DNA from: Pleurodeles waltl
Taxonomy: Eukaryota; Chordata; Amphibia; Caudata; Salamandridae
Assembly (NCBI RefSeq): GCF_031143425.1
Contig: NC_090439.1
Location: 646,971,465 to 647,035,464, forward strand
Direction: 5' to 3'
Length of the DNA: 64,000 nt
Shown: piece by piece, positions 1-9,655 of the stretch
How positions within the stretch are numbered: the first letter of the stretch is position 1
Layout: every line of letters starts with the position of its first letter
Made by a program: the position numbers and the translations under genes
The notes under the pieces: generated by a model
What the model was told of the DNA's origin: nothing
Seen by the model: the letters and a program-made list of their open reading frames with translations, nothing else
Database searches by the model: none

Positions 1-684
1 TACATCGCGCCGTTACTCACAGGAATCCTGCAGGCCGCGTACCAAGCAGCTAATCCAGGGGGAACACCACCGTACAAAGACATAAAGAATAGCATTTTGG
101 AACGGGTGGGGCACGATACCGAGTACTATAGAGTAAAGTTCCGTAAAGTAAAATGGGGACAGAATGAGGACCCCCGAACCTTTTATTTTCGTGTTAAAGA
201 TTTAGCACTGAAATGGTTGGGACCTATAGGAAATAGCAGAGAGGAGGTCATACAGACAATCGTCCTCGAGCAATACTTGGACTCCTTACCTACTACTACA
301 AAAAATTGGATAAGACAACATCCAAAGGTAGATACAGACATGGCCATAGACTTAGCCTGTGCATACCACCGGTCCACCGATGTAAGAGGTATACCTCCCA
401 GGTCCAACATAAAAGCCATCACACCACCCACCAAACCCTCACCGAGGTTTCCTTTAGAAGACCCGTTTCCCCGGAAGCACGGAGAAGGTCAACCCATGCA
501 GGGACCACAATGTTTTAACTGCGGAGAATGGGGTCATATAGCTCGCATGTGCCCCAGGAAATTAGAAGGTGGAGAGCCTATGGAGATAGGAGTGACCCGA
601 CGTAGAGTCCTATGTACAGGAGGGGGGGACATTAAGTTTAAGCAAACCATAAAAGTCAATGGACGGCCCTATGTGCTCTCATAG
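1..684 (+). CDS. gag: Gag, C-terminal part, SCAN-like capsid and zinc knuckle (partial)
   Basis: The frame is open from base 1, so no start is assigned; the first possible methionine is not the true one. Roughly nt 130-375 encode a helical capsid segment with the pattern ALKWL, then VLEQYLDSLP, then WIRQH. This is the signature of the SCAN domain, which is known to derive from a Gmr1-like gag. A CCHC zinc knuckle (CFNCGEWGHIARMC) follows at 511-552, typical of nucleocapsid RNA binding. The last codons already match the start of a retroviral-type protease (VNGRPY). The stop at 682-684 therefore comes from an indel that throws the protease active site into another frame. Role: virus-like particle assembly and RNA packaging. 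Confidence 0.85.
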   Translation, partial: YIAPLLTGILQAAYQAANPGGTPPYKDIKNSILERVGHDTEYYRVKFRKVKWGQNEDPRTFYFRVKDLALKWLGPIGNSREEVIQTIVLEQYLDSLPTTTKNWIRQHPKVDTDMAIDLACAYHRSTDVRGIPPRSNIKAITPPTKPSPRFPLEDPFPRKHGEGQPMQGPQCFNCGEWGHIARMCPRKLEGGEPMEIGVTRRRVLCTGGGDIKFKQTIKVNGRPYVLS

Positions 685-2454
685 ATTCGGGTTGCAGCCA
701 ATCCGTCGTTCGCGAAGATCTAATAGGCCCTATAGATAGGGAAGCTAGTCAATGGGTCAATATCTGCTGTATCCACGGCGACAAGGAACAATACCCCGTT
801 ATGGTAATGGAACTAGAGTGGGGTAAATACAGGGACTTTCTTCCTATGGGAGTTATAGACCAACTCATTGAGGAGTGTATCGTTGGTACCGACTATATAC
901 ATTTCCAACAACTTCTAAATTGTACCCAAAATCCGAGAGAGAACCTGGAGTGGTGGGCCGAGGCTCCTTTTTCCGGTAGTCCCATTGAGTGTCCTCCACT
1001 CCACAGAAAACTTTCTCGCCAAGAGAAACGGGACGAGAGAGTACAGTTCCGGGCTCACAAAGAGAATGAGCATCCCCTAAGACTTATAGCTGAGAATCAC
1101 GAAGCACCCTTAAGCTTCCGTCAACAACAGAGAGAGGACCCTACCCTCACTCAGGCTTGGAGAGCCGCGAAAACCGAAGAAACAGATGAGGTGGGTCCCT
1201 ATTTCGTGGTACAAAGAAACCTCCTTTATAGGGTTACCACTACACGAGCAGGGGATCGCAAACGTCAATTAATAGTCCCAGAATCCTATAGAAACCAAGT
1301 CCTTATCCTAGCACACAACCAACCAGGAGGGGGTCATTTTGGGAGGGAAAAAACTGAGGAGTATCTCCTCAGACGGTTCTATTGGCCAGGAGTTTTTGCA
1401 CATATTAGGAAATATTGCTCTCAATGTCCTAGGTGTCAGCTTACAGAACCAGGTAGGCCCAGGAAAGCACCTCTCCTACCGCTTCCCATCATTGACATTC
1501 TGTTTAGCAGAGTGGGGATGGATTTAATTGGGCCTTTATTACCCTCCTCTAAAGGACACACATATATATTGGTTATAGTAGACTATGCTACTAGATACCC
1601 CCGAAGCCTTCCCACTGGCCAGTATGACAGCAAAAACAGTAGCACAGGCAATGATAACCGTATTCACTCAAATAGGGTTTCCCCGAGAAATACTCACTGA
1701 CCAAGGTACACCATTCATGTCGAACCTCATGAAACAGGTATGTAGGGTACTAGGAATTTCCCAAATAAAAACCTCAGTTTATCATCCCCAGACGGACGGA
1801 CTGGTTGAGCGCTATAATCGGACCATCAAAACACTATTAAAGAAAGTAGTCGAGGACTCTGGGAGGGATTGGGATCAAAAATTACCCTTAGTTCTTTACG
1901 CCATTAGAACCCACGAACAGGCTTCAACAGGACATAGCCCGTTCGAACTGGTGTTCGGAAGGCAACCCCGTTCCCTTTTAGATATGGCTGTAGAAACCTG
2001 AGAGGAAGAAGGAAGGCCGTTGTTAGAATATGTCCAAAACTTGAAATCCCACTTACGGGGACTATGGGAAGATGTACGGCAACATATGGAACAGGCCCAA
2101 GAGACACAAAAACACTATTATGATAAAGGAAGTAAATTGCGTACCTTTCACCCAAATGACCAAGTCTTAATAATGCGTCCCACGTCCGAGCAAAAGCTAC
2201 TCGCAAGATGGCAGGGACCCTGTTGGGTTATTAGAGCAATCTCCCCTGTCACTTATCTCATAGAACTAAATGTCAATCCTAAAAAAAAACAAATTTATCA
2301 TGTGAATCTCCTAAAAAAATGGGAATTCGCAGATGAACCAGACAACCCAGTAGAGATGGGCCGGTTTTTATATCCCAGTAAGGAATTAGACGTAGAGTTC
2401 TTCCCCGATGACAAGCAAACTAAAGAAATACGCCCTCTGTCAATGCTTCTCTGA
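660..2454 (+). pseudogene. pol: Protease and integrase part of Gmr1-like pol (frameshifted)
   Basis: The protease active site IDSGC is at 681-695, one frame away from gag. It runs into the ORF at 801-1700, which carries the integrase HHCC zinc domain (about 1310-1440, ending CSQCPRC). The catalytic core follows: first Asp in MDLIGPL near 1518, second in LTDQG near 1698, Glu in GLVERYN near 1806, so the D-D-E triad is retained. A C-run at 1600-1606 breaks the frame in the core. A TGA at 1999-2001 interrupts an otherwise open frame that continues to 2454 with a C-terminal GPCWVI segment. Integrase normally inserts the cDNA into the genome. RT follows downstream, which is the unusual order. Confidence 0.88.
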
Positions 2455-2474
2455 CAAGGTCTGAGAAAGGGCAG

Positions 2475-4323
2475 TTGTATTTCCTGTTAAATCAGTATCA
2501 ACATGTCTTTTCAGAGACGCCCGGAAGAACTTCCCTAATCTGTCATAAAATAGAACCCCCCGGGTCAAACAGTCAGACTGCGTCCCTATCGCATTCCCGA
2601 GGCAAGGAAACATATCATAGAAGACGAGATAAAGAAAATGATAGCCTTGGGAGTGATCGAGCCCTCTAATAGCCCCTGGTGCTCTCCAGTAGTCCTGGTT
2701 CCAAAACCTGACGGGTCAGTCAGATTTTGTATTGACTTCCGTAAACTTAATGCGATATCTATGTTCGACACGTATCCTATTCCCCGAGTAGACGATGTCC
2801 TCGAGAAACTAGGAAGAGCTAAATATTTGTCCACATTGGACCTCACTAAAGGGTATTGGCAGATCCCCCTTTCCCCAGACGACAAAGAAAAAACAGCCTT
2901 CTCTACACAATCCGGTCTCTATCACTTTACAGTGTTACCCTTTGGTCTTCATGGAGCCCCGGCTACTTTTCAGAGACTAATGGATAGGTTACTAAAACCC
3001 TTTCACACATTCTCTGCAGCCTACTTGGATGATGTCGTCATTTTTAGTGAGACATGGGGGGATCATCTTCACCACCTCTGTCAAATAATGAATACCCTGG
3101 CAGGGGCAGGGTTAACAGCCAACCCCAAGAAATGCATATTAGGGAAAACAGACATATCCTATCTAGGATACAAAATTAGCCATGGTACGCTACAACCGCA
3201 ACCCACAAAGGTGGAAGCCATAAAACTAGCCCCTACCCCTAGAACAAAGAAAGATCTGCGTTCTTTTCTTGGTTTAGTGGGCTACTACCGTAGGTTCATA
3301 CAGGGGTATTCCACTATTGCGGCCCCCTTTACGGACCTCCTGTCAAAACATCACCCTAACAAGTTGCTACCCTTTACGGAATGTCAAACGAATAGTTTTG
3401 AGCGATTACAATCCTCTCTTACGGCGGAACCTGTATTGCAATGTCCAGATTTCTCTAAACCATTTCATCTGTACACAGACGCCTCTAATGTGGGGCTTGG
3501 GGCGGTTCTGGCTCAACCTGACGAGGACGGCAGGGATCACCCTATTGTGTTTATCAGCAGGAAACTTCTTCCCCGGGAATGTCATTATCCCATCATCGAG
3601 AGGGAGTGTTTGGCCATTAAATGGGCAGTGGACAACTTGCAATATTATCTTTTGGGCAGGCCTTTTATTCTGTATACTGATCACGCTCCCCTTACCCGGC
3701 TGGCCGCTCATAAGGATTCCAACTCTAGGATTTTACGATGGTTCCTTGAACTGCAGCCTTTTTCCTTCCAGGTCCGCCATATACCTGGGTTGCAACAGGG
3801 CCCTGCGGATTATTTGTCCCGATTTCCCTGCTCTTTTTCGGTCCTGGATCAGGACCGCTCTTGGGATGGGGTGTGTGATCGGGTGGACCCGAGCACGTCC
3901 CCGACAGCAGCAGTCACTGACGTGTCGGGTAACCCCGACACGTCACTTCCGTGTTCCCACGTTTCCGTGGGAACGCTCTTGGAACGAGCGCGGCGTTTCC
4001 CGGTTGCCTGGGAAACACTGAAGGACTTCCGGGCCGGGGAGTTCAAGGAGGAGGCAGTGCGCGGAGACGGAGAGAGAGGAGCGACAGGAGAAAGCACGAG
4101 GGAATCAGCAACTACGGAGGAGCGTATCGGTACAGAGGAGACCCAAACCGAAGACAGGCGCGAGGAGAAGGAGAGTGCTCACGGAGGAGCGCCAGAGGCA
4201 CAAAGCCCAGGAGCCAGCCACGACCCAGGAGGGTCGTGGCTTACAAAGGTACGGTCCCTGTGGGGAACAAGAGAGAGTGTGCAATCTAAAAAGGCACTGG
4301 GGAAAGGAACTGGGGAGGAGTAA
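2475..4323 (+). pseudogene. pol: Reverse transcriptase and RNase H of Gmr1-like element
   Basis: The N-terminal RT linker begins near 2475. A C-run at 2558-2563 shifts the frame into the long ORF at 2638-4323 (561 codons). RT motifs in order: VLVPKPDGSVRFCIDFRKLN, STLDLTKGYWQIPL, LPFGLHGAPATFQRLM and the catalytic YLDD at 3022-3033. RNase H follows with LYTDASNVGLGAVLAQ near 3470, ERECLAIKWAV near 3600 and TDHAPL near 3680. About 140 charged, low-complexity residues follow after 3900 with no recognisable domain. The ORF ends three bases before the polypurine tract. Function: cDNA synthesis in the particle. Key residues are present, so only the upstream frameshifts make the copy defective. Confidence 0.9.
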
Positions 4324-4330
4324 AGGGGGG
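4321..4330 (+). other. Polypurine tract
   Basis: The TAAAGGGGGG run directly follows the pol stop and precedes a TG that starts the likely 3' LTR. It is the expected primer site for plus-strand DNA synthesis. Confidence 0.6.
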
Positions 4331-4753
4331 TGGTGGAAAAGGCAACTGAATAGTGCGTAACTGGGCACAGGAGGTCATCTATCACGTTCACTTTAGTGTG
4401 CATACTGTACACGGGTGTCCCACCACGCTACCATCACACCCCCTGACCTTCCCCTTTTCCCCTTTCTTTTGTAAAAACACAAACCCAGACGTAATTCACT
4501 ACTTACCTTGGCGTTCTCCTTCTTTTCCCGGTAATCCACTGGAGCCGTACTGGAGACCCAGGACCCATCGACATAAAAGACAAAGAAGAAGGAGAAAGGC
4601 CCAATTAGAAGACTAGAAGAAACCATCCTGAAACCTTAATAATACTGTAAACTTTGTAACTGAAAGACAAGGAAAAGGAAACCTCACAAATAAATCACTT
4701 ACTTTATCACTATAACCGCTCTCAGTTGTGTTTATACCGTTCCGCCTGCCACA
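4331..4753 (+). repeat. Putative 3' LTR of Gmr1-like element
   Basis: The stretch starts TGGTGG right after the polypurine tract and can be ended at GCCACA (4753), about 423 bp. It contains an AATAAA at about 4689-4694. The 5' LTR is outside the window, so the ends are inferred from position and TG/CA form only. Confidence 0.5.
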
Positions 4754-5004
4754 GGGTGGTAAGGGGATCAATAGACCCAGTAGGCCAACTTATTTGTAAA
4801 TTGTAGAATCTTACAATCCATCATGCTCCAGGAGCCCCAGATTATGAGGCAAGTTTCCCTGCAAACCTGTTGAGGGCTGAATCAGGAGGTACAAGGGTAG
4901 CATGAATGCAAAATCTCAGGATCAGGGGTAGCGGCCACCGTCCTTTAACACTGAGCTTCTGGAATGTGAAGGGCATTAGTAGCAAGGTGGGTGAGGAAGA
5001 CTTT

Positions 5005-5634
5005 GGGGGTCATTTTGACCTTGGCGGACGGCGGAGGCCTTCCGCCAAGGTACCGCCGCTGAATGACCGCACCGCGGTCAAAAGACCGCGGCGGCCATTC
5101 AGACATTTCCTCTGGGCCGGCGGGCGCTCTCCAAAAGAGCGCCCGCCGGCCCAGAGGAAATGCCCCTGCAACGAGGACGCCGGCTCAGAATTGAGCCGGC
5201 GTAGTTGCAGGGGTGCGACGGGTGCAGTTGCACCCGTCGCGTATTTCAGTGTCTGCTTAGCAGACACTGAAATACTTTGCGGGGCCCTCTTACGGGGGCC
5301 CCTGCAGTGCCCATGCCATGGGCATGGGCACTGCAGGGGCCCCCAGGGGCCCCGCGGCACCCCCTACTGCCATCCTGTTCCTGGCGGGAGACCCGCCAGG
5401 AACAGGATGGCGGTAGGGGGTGTCAGAATCCCCATGGCTGCGGAGCACGCTCCGCAGCCATGGAGGATTCACAAGGGCAGTGGTAAACCGGCGGGAGACC
5501 GCCGGTTTACCCTTTCTGGCCGCGGCTGAACCGCCGCGGTCAGAATGCCCTCGGGAGCACCGCCAGCCTGTTGGCGGTGCTCCCGTGGTCGGTGACCCTG
5601 GCGGTCACCGGCCGCCAGGGTCAGAATGACCCCC
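5005..5634 (+). mobile_element. Serial-hairpin MITE, Harbinger-like, TSD TTT
   Basis: The ends are inverted repeats: GGGGGTCATTTTGACCTTGG on the left and, on the other strand, GGGGGTCATTCTGACCCTGG on the right. They are flanked by TTT at 5002-5004 and 5635-5637. Between them lie about 13 consecutive inverted repeats, each with a 2-12 base loop, filling almost the whole 630 bp. The longest are at 5104-5162, 5163-5214, 5279-5355 and 5356-5423. There is no ORF of its own; the reading frames across it are shadows of the GC-rich palindromes. The 3-bp duplication fits PIF/Harbinger. The target is the LINE endonuclease, whose reading resumes after it. Confidence 0.85.
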
Positions 5635-5742
5635 TTTGTCACCTAGCTTCCCAATTTAAAAATTCTGCTTCTGCAGGAAACTTGGACTGAAAAGCCAACT
5701 CCAATTACTGGCTTCACGGAATTCCACCCAGAAGCGACAAAA

Positions 5743-5838
5743 ATATCTAAGGCTGGCAAAGCCACAGGATATCTAAGGCTATCTAAGGCTGGCAGAGCCA
5801 CAGGATATATATTGGATCTTATATATATTGGATCTTAT
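5743..5838 (+). repeat. Short imperfect tandem duplication
   Basis: ATATCTAAGGCTGGC...CCACAGG is repeated with an extra ATCTAAGGCT. A duplicated ATATATATTGGATCTTAT follows. It lies in the LINE endonuclease region and looks like replication slippage. Confidence 0.7.
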
Positions 5839-6869
5839 CTTCAGTGGCATCAAGAACAAATTGATTTGGGGCCAGCATGGGCAGAATGTGTTAAACTATC
5901 AGCATTTCCAACACCAACTTATTATAGTGATTTCAGTCTATTAAATTTTAATGTATATATTCACCTGAAACAGAAGAGCAAAGCTGGAAAGCTAGGAGCA
6001 TTAATGGTAATACTTGAATCTTTGCAATACAAATTTCCCCAAGCACAATTGGCCCTGTCAGACAACTTCAATAGGCACTTATTGCAAAGTAACACACAAT
6101 TAAGCCAAAATCCCCACGCAGGTGCCAGTCAAAAAATCCCGCCAGTAATCCTAACTAACTTTAGAGAAGACCATCTTGGGAAAGAATGTGTTACAGCCTT
6201 GGCGAGCATTGGCCTTTATTCTCTTAATGGTCGTCTTTCTCAAGATCAACCAGAAGCTTTCACCAGGATAACAAATCAAACCTCCACAGTCCTGCACTAT
6301 ACATGTGTAGACATGGAGCTGTTTCCTATGATAACTCATTACAGCATAATAGTTCAAGTGGAGAGCAATCATTTTGCCCAGCATGTGGAGCTACTGCCGT
6401 CTCCACCTAGAGCCCCTCAGGCAAACGACCTACTCAAGACACCTTGTGCCTACAATCTTAAGTGCTTAGTTTGGAATGGAGCTGCGGCTGAGTCACTTAT
6501 GCACTTCATATCCAATTTTGTAGAGTTCAACACAAGGGTCCGTACTGCTGTATCCTTGGAAGTCTATGATAGTGGTGCTCACAGCACATTTTTCAGCACA
6601 TCTCTCTCTCACCACCCTAATGCCATCAGGAAAGGGGCAGTCTGATTCTCAACATCACTGTTGCTGAAAAGAAGGGAACTAACCAACGTGATTAGAAAGC
6701 TCTGGAAATTAAACCCATAAGACTGGTCAAGCCACAAGGAAGCAAAATGCAACTTTAAGGCGAGCTTACAAAAAGGCTATCTGGTCAGCTACAAATCTCA
6801 CCAGACTCAAGTATGGGTAAAGCTTCTTTATGCAAGCCAAATGAAAAACCGCAAGCAGTTCTGGGCTGA

Positions 6870-8510
6870 AATTGACTCCCTTGCAAATGGCCAGATTTCG
6901 CCACTACAATGCAGGCATTTCAGAAGCGGATTGGATAGCCCACATAACAGCGGTATATTCAGCAGATTCTGTAGTAAAGGCAATGGCGATTGACACTCTA
7001 AACTCGAAAAATCCTTCTGCAGAAAGTTTGCCATTAACATCTCTAGATGGCCCATGGTTGAATGACTTGCAAGTGCAGATCACCCTCAAGAAATCATATT
7101 AGAACGGGCCCATGGCCCGAACAGCCTTCCAAATTCCCTGTTTAAACAAGATCAACACCTTTGGTCCTCGTACCTCACCCCGTGGTTTAATCAGGCTTTC
7201 ACCACCAGTTCCTTCCCGACATCTTAAAGAGGCAGCATTCTGCACCCCATTTTTAAATCTGGTTCCCGGTCCGATCTAGCGAATTATAGATTCATCGCCC
7301 TGATAGATGTTGAAGCAAAGATCTTTGCTGCCAACCTTTTAATAGATTTGGAAGCTTGGGCGTCATTATCAAAGATCATCCCAAAACCACAGATGGGCTT
7401 TAAGGCTGGAATGAACACAATGACCAATCTGCTTGCAGTCACCCTCCTTGTTGAAAAAGCTGAAAGCAAATGTTCAAACCTCTTTGCTTGCTTTGTCGAC
7501 CTGAAAGCCACTTTTGATAGGGTTCCGAGATCCCATCTCTGGGCAAAGATGGCCAGCTTGGGAGTACCACCAAAGCTACTGAAGGTCGTGACCAATCTGT
7601 ACGCAGACACTTGGGTACATGTTAAAATCGGCAAGGGCGAAAGAGCCACCCAGAAGATTGACACACAAACTGGCTTAAAGCCGGGATGTGTTCTTGTGCC
7701 TACCTTATTAAACATCTACATGGCGGACTTAGACACATGACTGTCGGAAGTAGTAAGCGACCGCCCCAAATTAGCACACAAACCAGTGCAATGCTTACAA
7801 TATGCAGACAATATCGTGTTGCTAAGCCAGACACCGATGGGCCTCCAGCAATTAATTTCCAAACTGCAGAATATATTGAAACGCTGGGGCTGGAAATTGA
7901 TTATAACAAAACTAAAGTAATTTGTTTTTCAGCAAACGCAAGTGCGTATCACACCAAGTTTAAGTGGACAGCAGCTGGTAAGCAGATAGAGGCGGCCCAA
8001 TACTATAAATACCTGGGAGTTCTTCTGGACGCAGGAGGGCCTGGCTCCTAAATTGCGATTTACTTTTAATTTACCACCAAAAGAGCTTGGAAGCTCTTCA
8101 CAGCCTTATCTACTTCAGGTCATCGGGGCACAATGCCTCCCTTCCTTCACCTATGGTTCTGAATTATTAAAAAGGTATGATGCTTCCATCCTGAACCAGC
8201 TTCAGTCAGTTCTGTTCAAACGCATCTTTCACCTTCCGCAATGTATTTCGCAACCACAGGTGAGACTGGAGTTTGGCTTATTCCATCAAGCCACAGTGAG
8301 GCGCGGTGCAATTATAAAACTATACTGGAAGGTCAGAGCTGCACCATTAGACTCATTGGCGGCCCAGTGCTGGTCAGAGTCTCAGTCCAATCATAGATAT
8401 TCCTGGCCAACTGTACTCAAGCAAGCCTTGACCAATTTAAATCCTGTGACTTTTGATTCTCCAGCTCAACTTAAGGAATTCATCCACCTTCACAAAAGAG
8501 AAGCTATGGC
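6870..8510 (+). pseudogene. LINE reverse transcriptase and C-terminal region, decayed
   Basis: Motifs in order: LHPIFKSGSRSDLANYR near 7235, FACFVDLKATFDRVPRSHL near 7480-7545, GLKPGCVLVPTLLNIYMADL near 7675-7735, then QYADN near 7800, where YADD is expected. A thumb-like YYKYLGVLLDAG follows near 8000. After a break, 8053-8658 carries a C-terminal region with QVRLEFGLFHQATVRRGAI. The second catalytic Asp of the YADD box is replaced by Asn. Together with several frame changes (7740, 7800, 8050) this marks it as dead. It normally reverse-transcribes its own RNA at the nicked target. Everything after about 8515 in the last frame is T-rich read-through. Confidence 0.78.
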
Positions 8511-9020
8511 AACTGGAAGTTCCACTTATATTTTGTCTCTCTTATTTCCTGTTCTTTTTTTCTTAGAGTGCTGCTATTATTGCATTGTTGTCTTTCACCA
8601 ATGTCTTTTCTTCTTCTCACCCCCAGGTCCCTTGTTTTTTGCCATTGGCATCACCTAACTGTTTATTGTTCAGATGTTGTCTAGTCTCTTTTCATTTTCC
8701 CCTCCTGAATCCGTAAGATCTCTTTTTATGATGTATGCATGTTCCCTATTGCTATACTCCACTTCTGTCCCTATCTCCTTTTTTTTTATCAGCTCCGGCT
8801 ACTTGCTTCATTTCTCTCAGATGGGATTTTCTGGTTGGTTTATCCTTCATGGTGTTTGTCTGTGCTCTCGCTAGAATTTTTCCTTTTTCGCAAATCTTCC
8901 TTCTATGGTTCTGGTCCTTCAGACCTTCTACCATACTATACGGGTCTTACGTCTTTTGGGTCTCCCTTGGACTCACCCCTTTCAAAGCTTTCCTGTTCCT
9001 TCATGTTTTCCTCTGTTCTT
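8511..9020 (+). other. Pyrimidine-rich stretch, no gene seen
   Basis: It is strongly T/C-rich on this strand. The open frames here encode low-complexity F/L/S-rich peptides and look like artefacts of composition. It is probably the 3' UTR of the upstream LINE and/or the region preceding LINE A ORF2. Confidence 0.4.
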
Positions 9021-9655
9021 TTCTATGCTGTAATGTCAATTTCTATCTTTGAAAGGGTTGCTGTTTTGTCATGTTGCTATGTTGCAAGAAACCCATCTTC
9101 TTGAAAAAGACATTCATATGCTGAAAAAGATGGGGTGGTTCTGTTTACTGTTCTCCTGCTGTTTACCATAAAATGGTGTGATTTTTTTATTCCATAAAGC
9201 TTTACTCATAAATATATTTAAAGCAAAAAATGTATGTGGATGGCTGATGGCTTCTAGATATGACCATTAACATATGCTCTTACTCCTTTTTTAAGGTATA
9301 TGGCCCTAATGGGGTGGATACACACTTTTGGGATTCACTCTCACCTAAACTAATGTCAGTAATGGATGTTAACCTTACTGTGAGGGGTGATTGTGACCAA
9401 CTGATGGACCCCTTTCTGGATAGGAAATCTATCTTCAAATATGTCCCTAATAAAATGCAAAAGGCTTTCCATAGAACAGTTTCTGATAGGGGAATAGTTG
9501 ATGCATGGCGTCTTTATAATTCTGAATGTTTAGAATATTCCTTTTATTCCCCTACTCCCCACTACTGTTCTAGAAAAGACAATAGTTCTCTAGAACAAAA
9601 TCTCTCACAACATTTGATTCGTACTGAACTAGGACCCATCCTTGTTGCTGACCAT
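9020..9655 (+). pseudogene. L1-like endonuclease, N-terminal part (LINE A)
   Basis: LQETHLL is readable near 9083, followed by a GVIFLFHKALL segment. YGPNGVDTHFWDSL is near 9300. A GDCDQLMDPFLDR segment replaces the GDFN-type motif near 9385, and GIVDAWRLYN lies near 9495. These are the standard blocks of L1-type APE endonucleases, which nick DNA to start target-primed reverse transcription. The open frame at 9260-9667 carries the later blocks; earlier ones need frame changes. The coding sequence stops at the ILVADH block exactly where LINE B is inserted. Confidence 0.8.
9637..9655. repeat. 19-bp target-site duplication, left copy
   Basis: CATCCTTGTTGCTGACCAT occurs here and at 12422-12440, bracketing LINE B. 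The length is typical for L1-type retrotransposition. Confidence 0.92.

Larger units (their letters stand above)
1..4753 (+). mobile_element. Gmr1-like Ty3/Gypsy LTR retrotransposon, 5' end outside window
   Basis: The domains read gag, protease, integrase, reverse transcriptase, RNase H, polypurine tract, 3' LTR. Integrase lies upstream of RT, the reverse of ordinary Ty3/Gypsy elements and the same as Ty1/copia, yet the RT, RNase H and integrase motifs are gypsy-type. This arrangement is known from the Gmr1 group of deuterostome Ty3/Gypsy elements. The 5' LTR and gag start lie left of the window. The copy is moderately decayed: frameshifts sit near 675-681, 1600-1606 and 2558-2563, and in-frame stops at 1999 and 2452. 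The catalytic motifs remain readable, so it is not very old. Confidence 0.9.
4906..6645 (+). pseudogene. LINE endonuclease domain (AP-endonuclease-like), interrupted
   Basis: The first part (4906-5004) encodes LTLSFWNVKGISSKV and ends at a GAAGACTTT site. The second part resumes at 5638 with the LLLQETW motif near 5665. At 5812-6645 a longer open frame carries a degraded DNFNRHL, equivalent to the GDFN motif, then LGKECVTALASIGLYSLNGRL, and an SNH in place of the usual SDH near 6365. These motifs form the active site that nicks target DNA for reverse transcription. The G-to-S and D-to-N changes suggest lost activity. One in-frame TAG follows shortly after the inserted element. A small local duplication at 5743-5838 also disturbs the coding sequence. 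Confidence 0.72.
4906..8510 (+). mobile_element. APE-type non-LTR retrotransposon (LINE), decayed
   Basis: One LINE can be followed from its endonuclease start (LSFWNVKG near 4957) to a C-terminal RT extension near 8510. It is split by the hairpin element 5005-5634. Many stops and frameshifts break it. The general type resembles I/Jockey/CR1-related LINEs, but I cannot assign a clade by eye. The 5' end may begin anywhere between 4754 and 4906. Confidence 0.75.

Noticed and set aside
5010..5629. Several open frames of 60-207 codons on both strands inside the hairpin element
   Set aside because: They follow from GC-rich palindromes, which give mirror-image frames on both strands. No domain, and they end with the element.
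8560..9104. Hydrophobic open frames that look like membrane proteins
   Set aside because: T/C-rich composition alone gives F/L/S-rich frames in several registers at once. No start context or conserved pattern.
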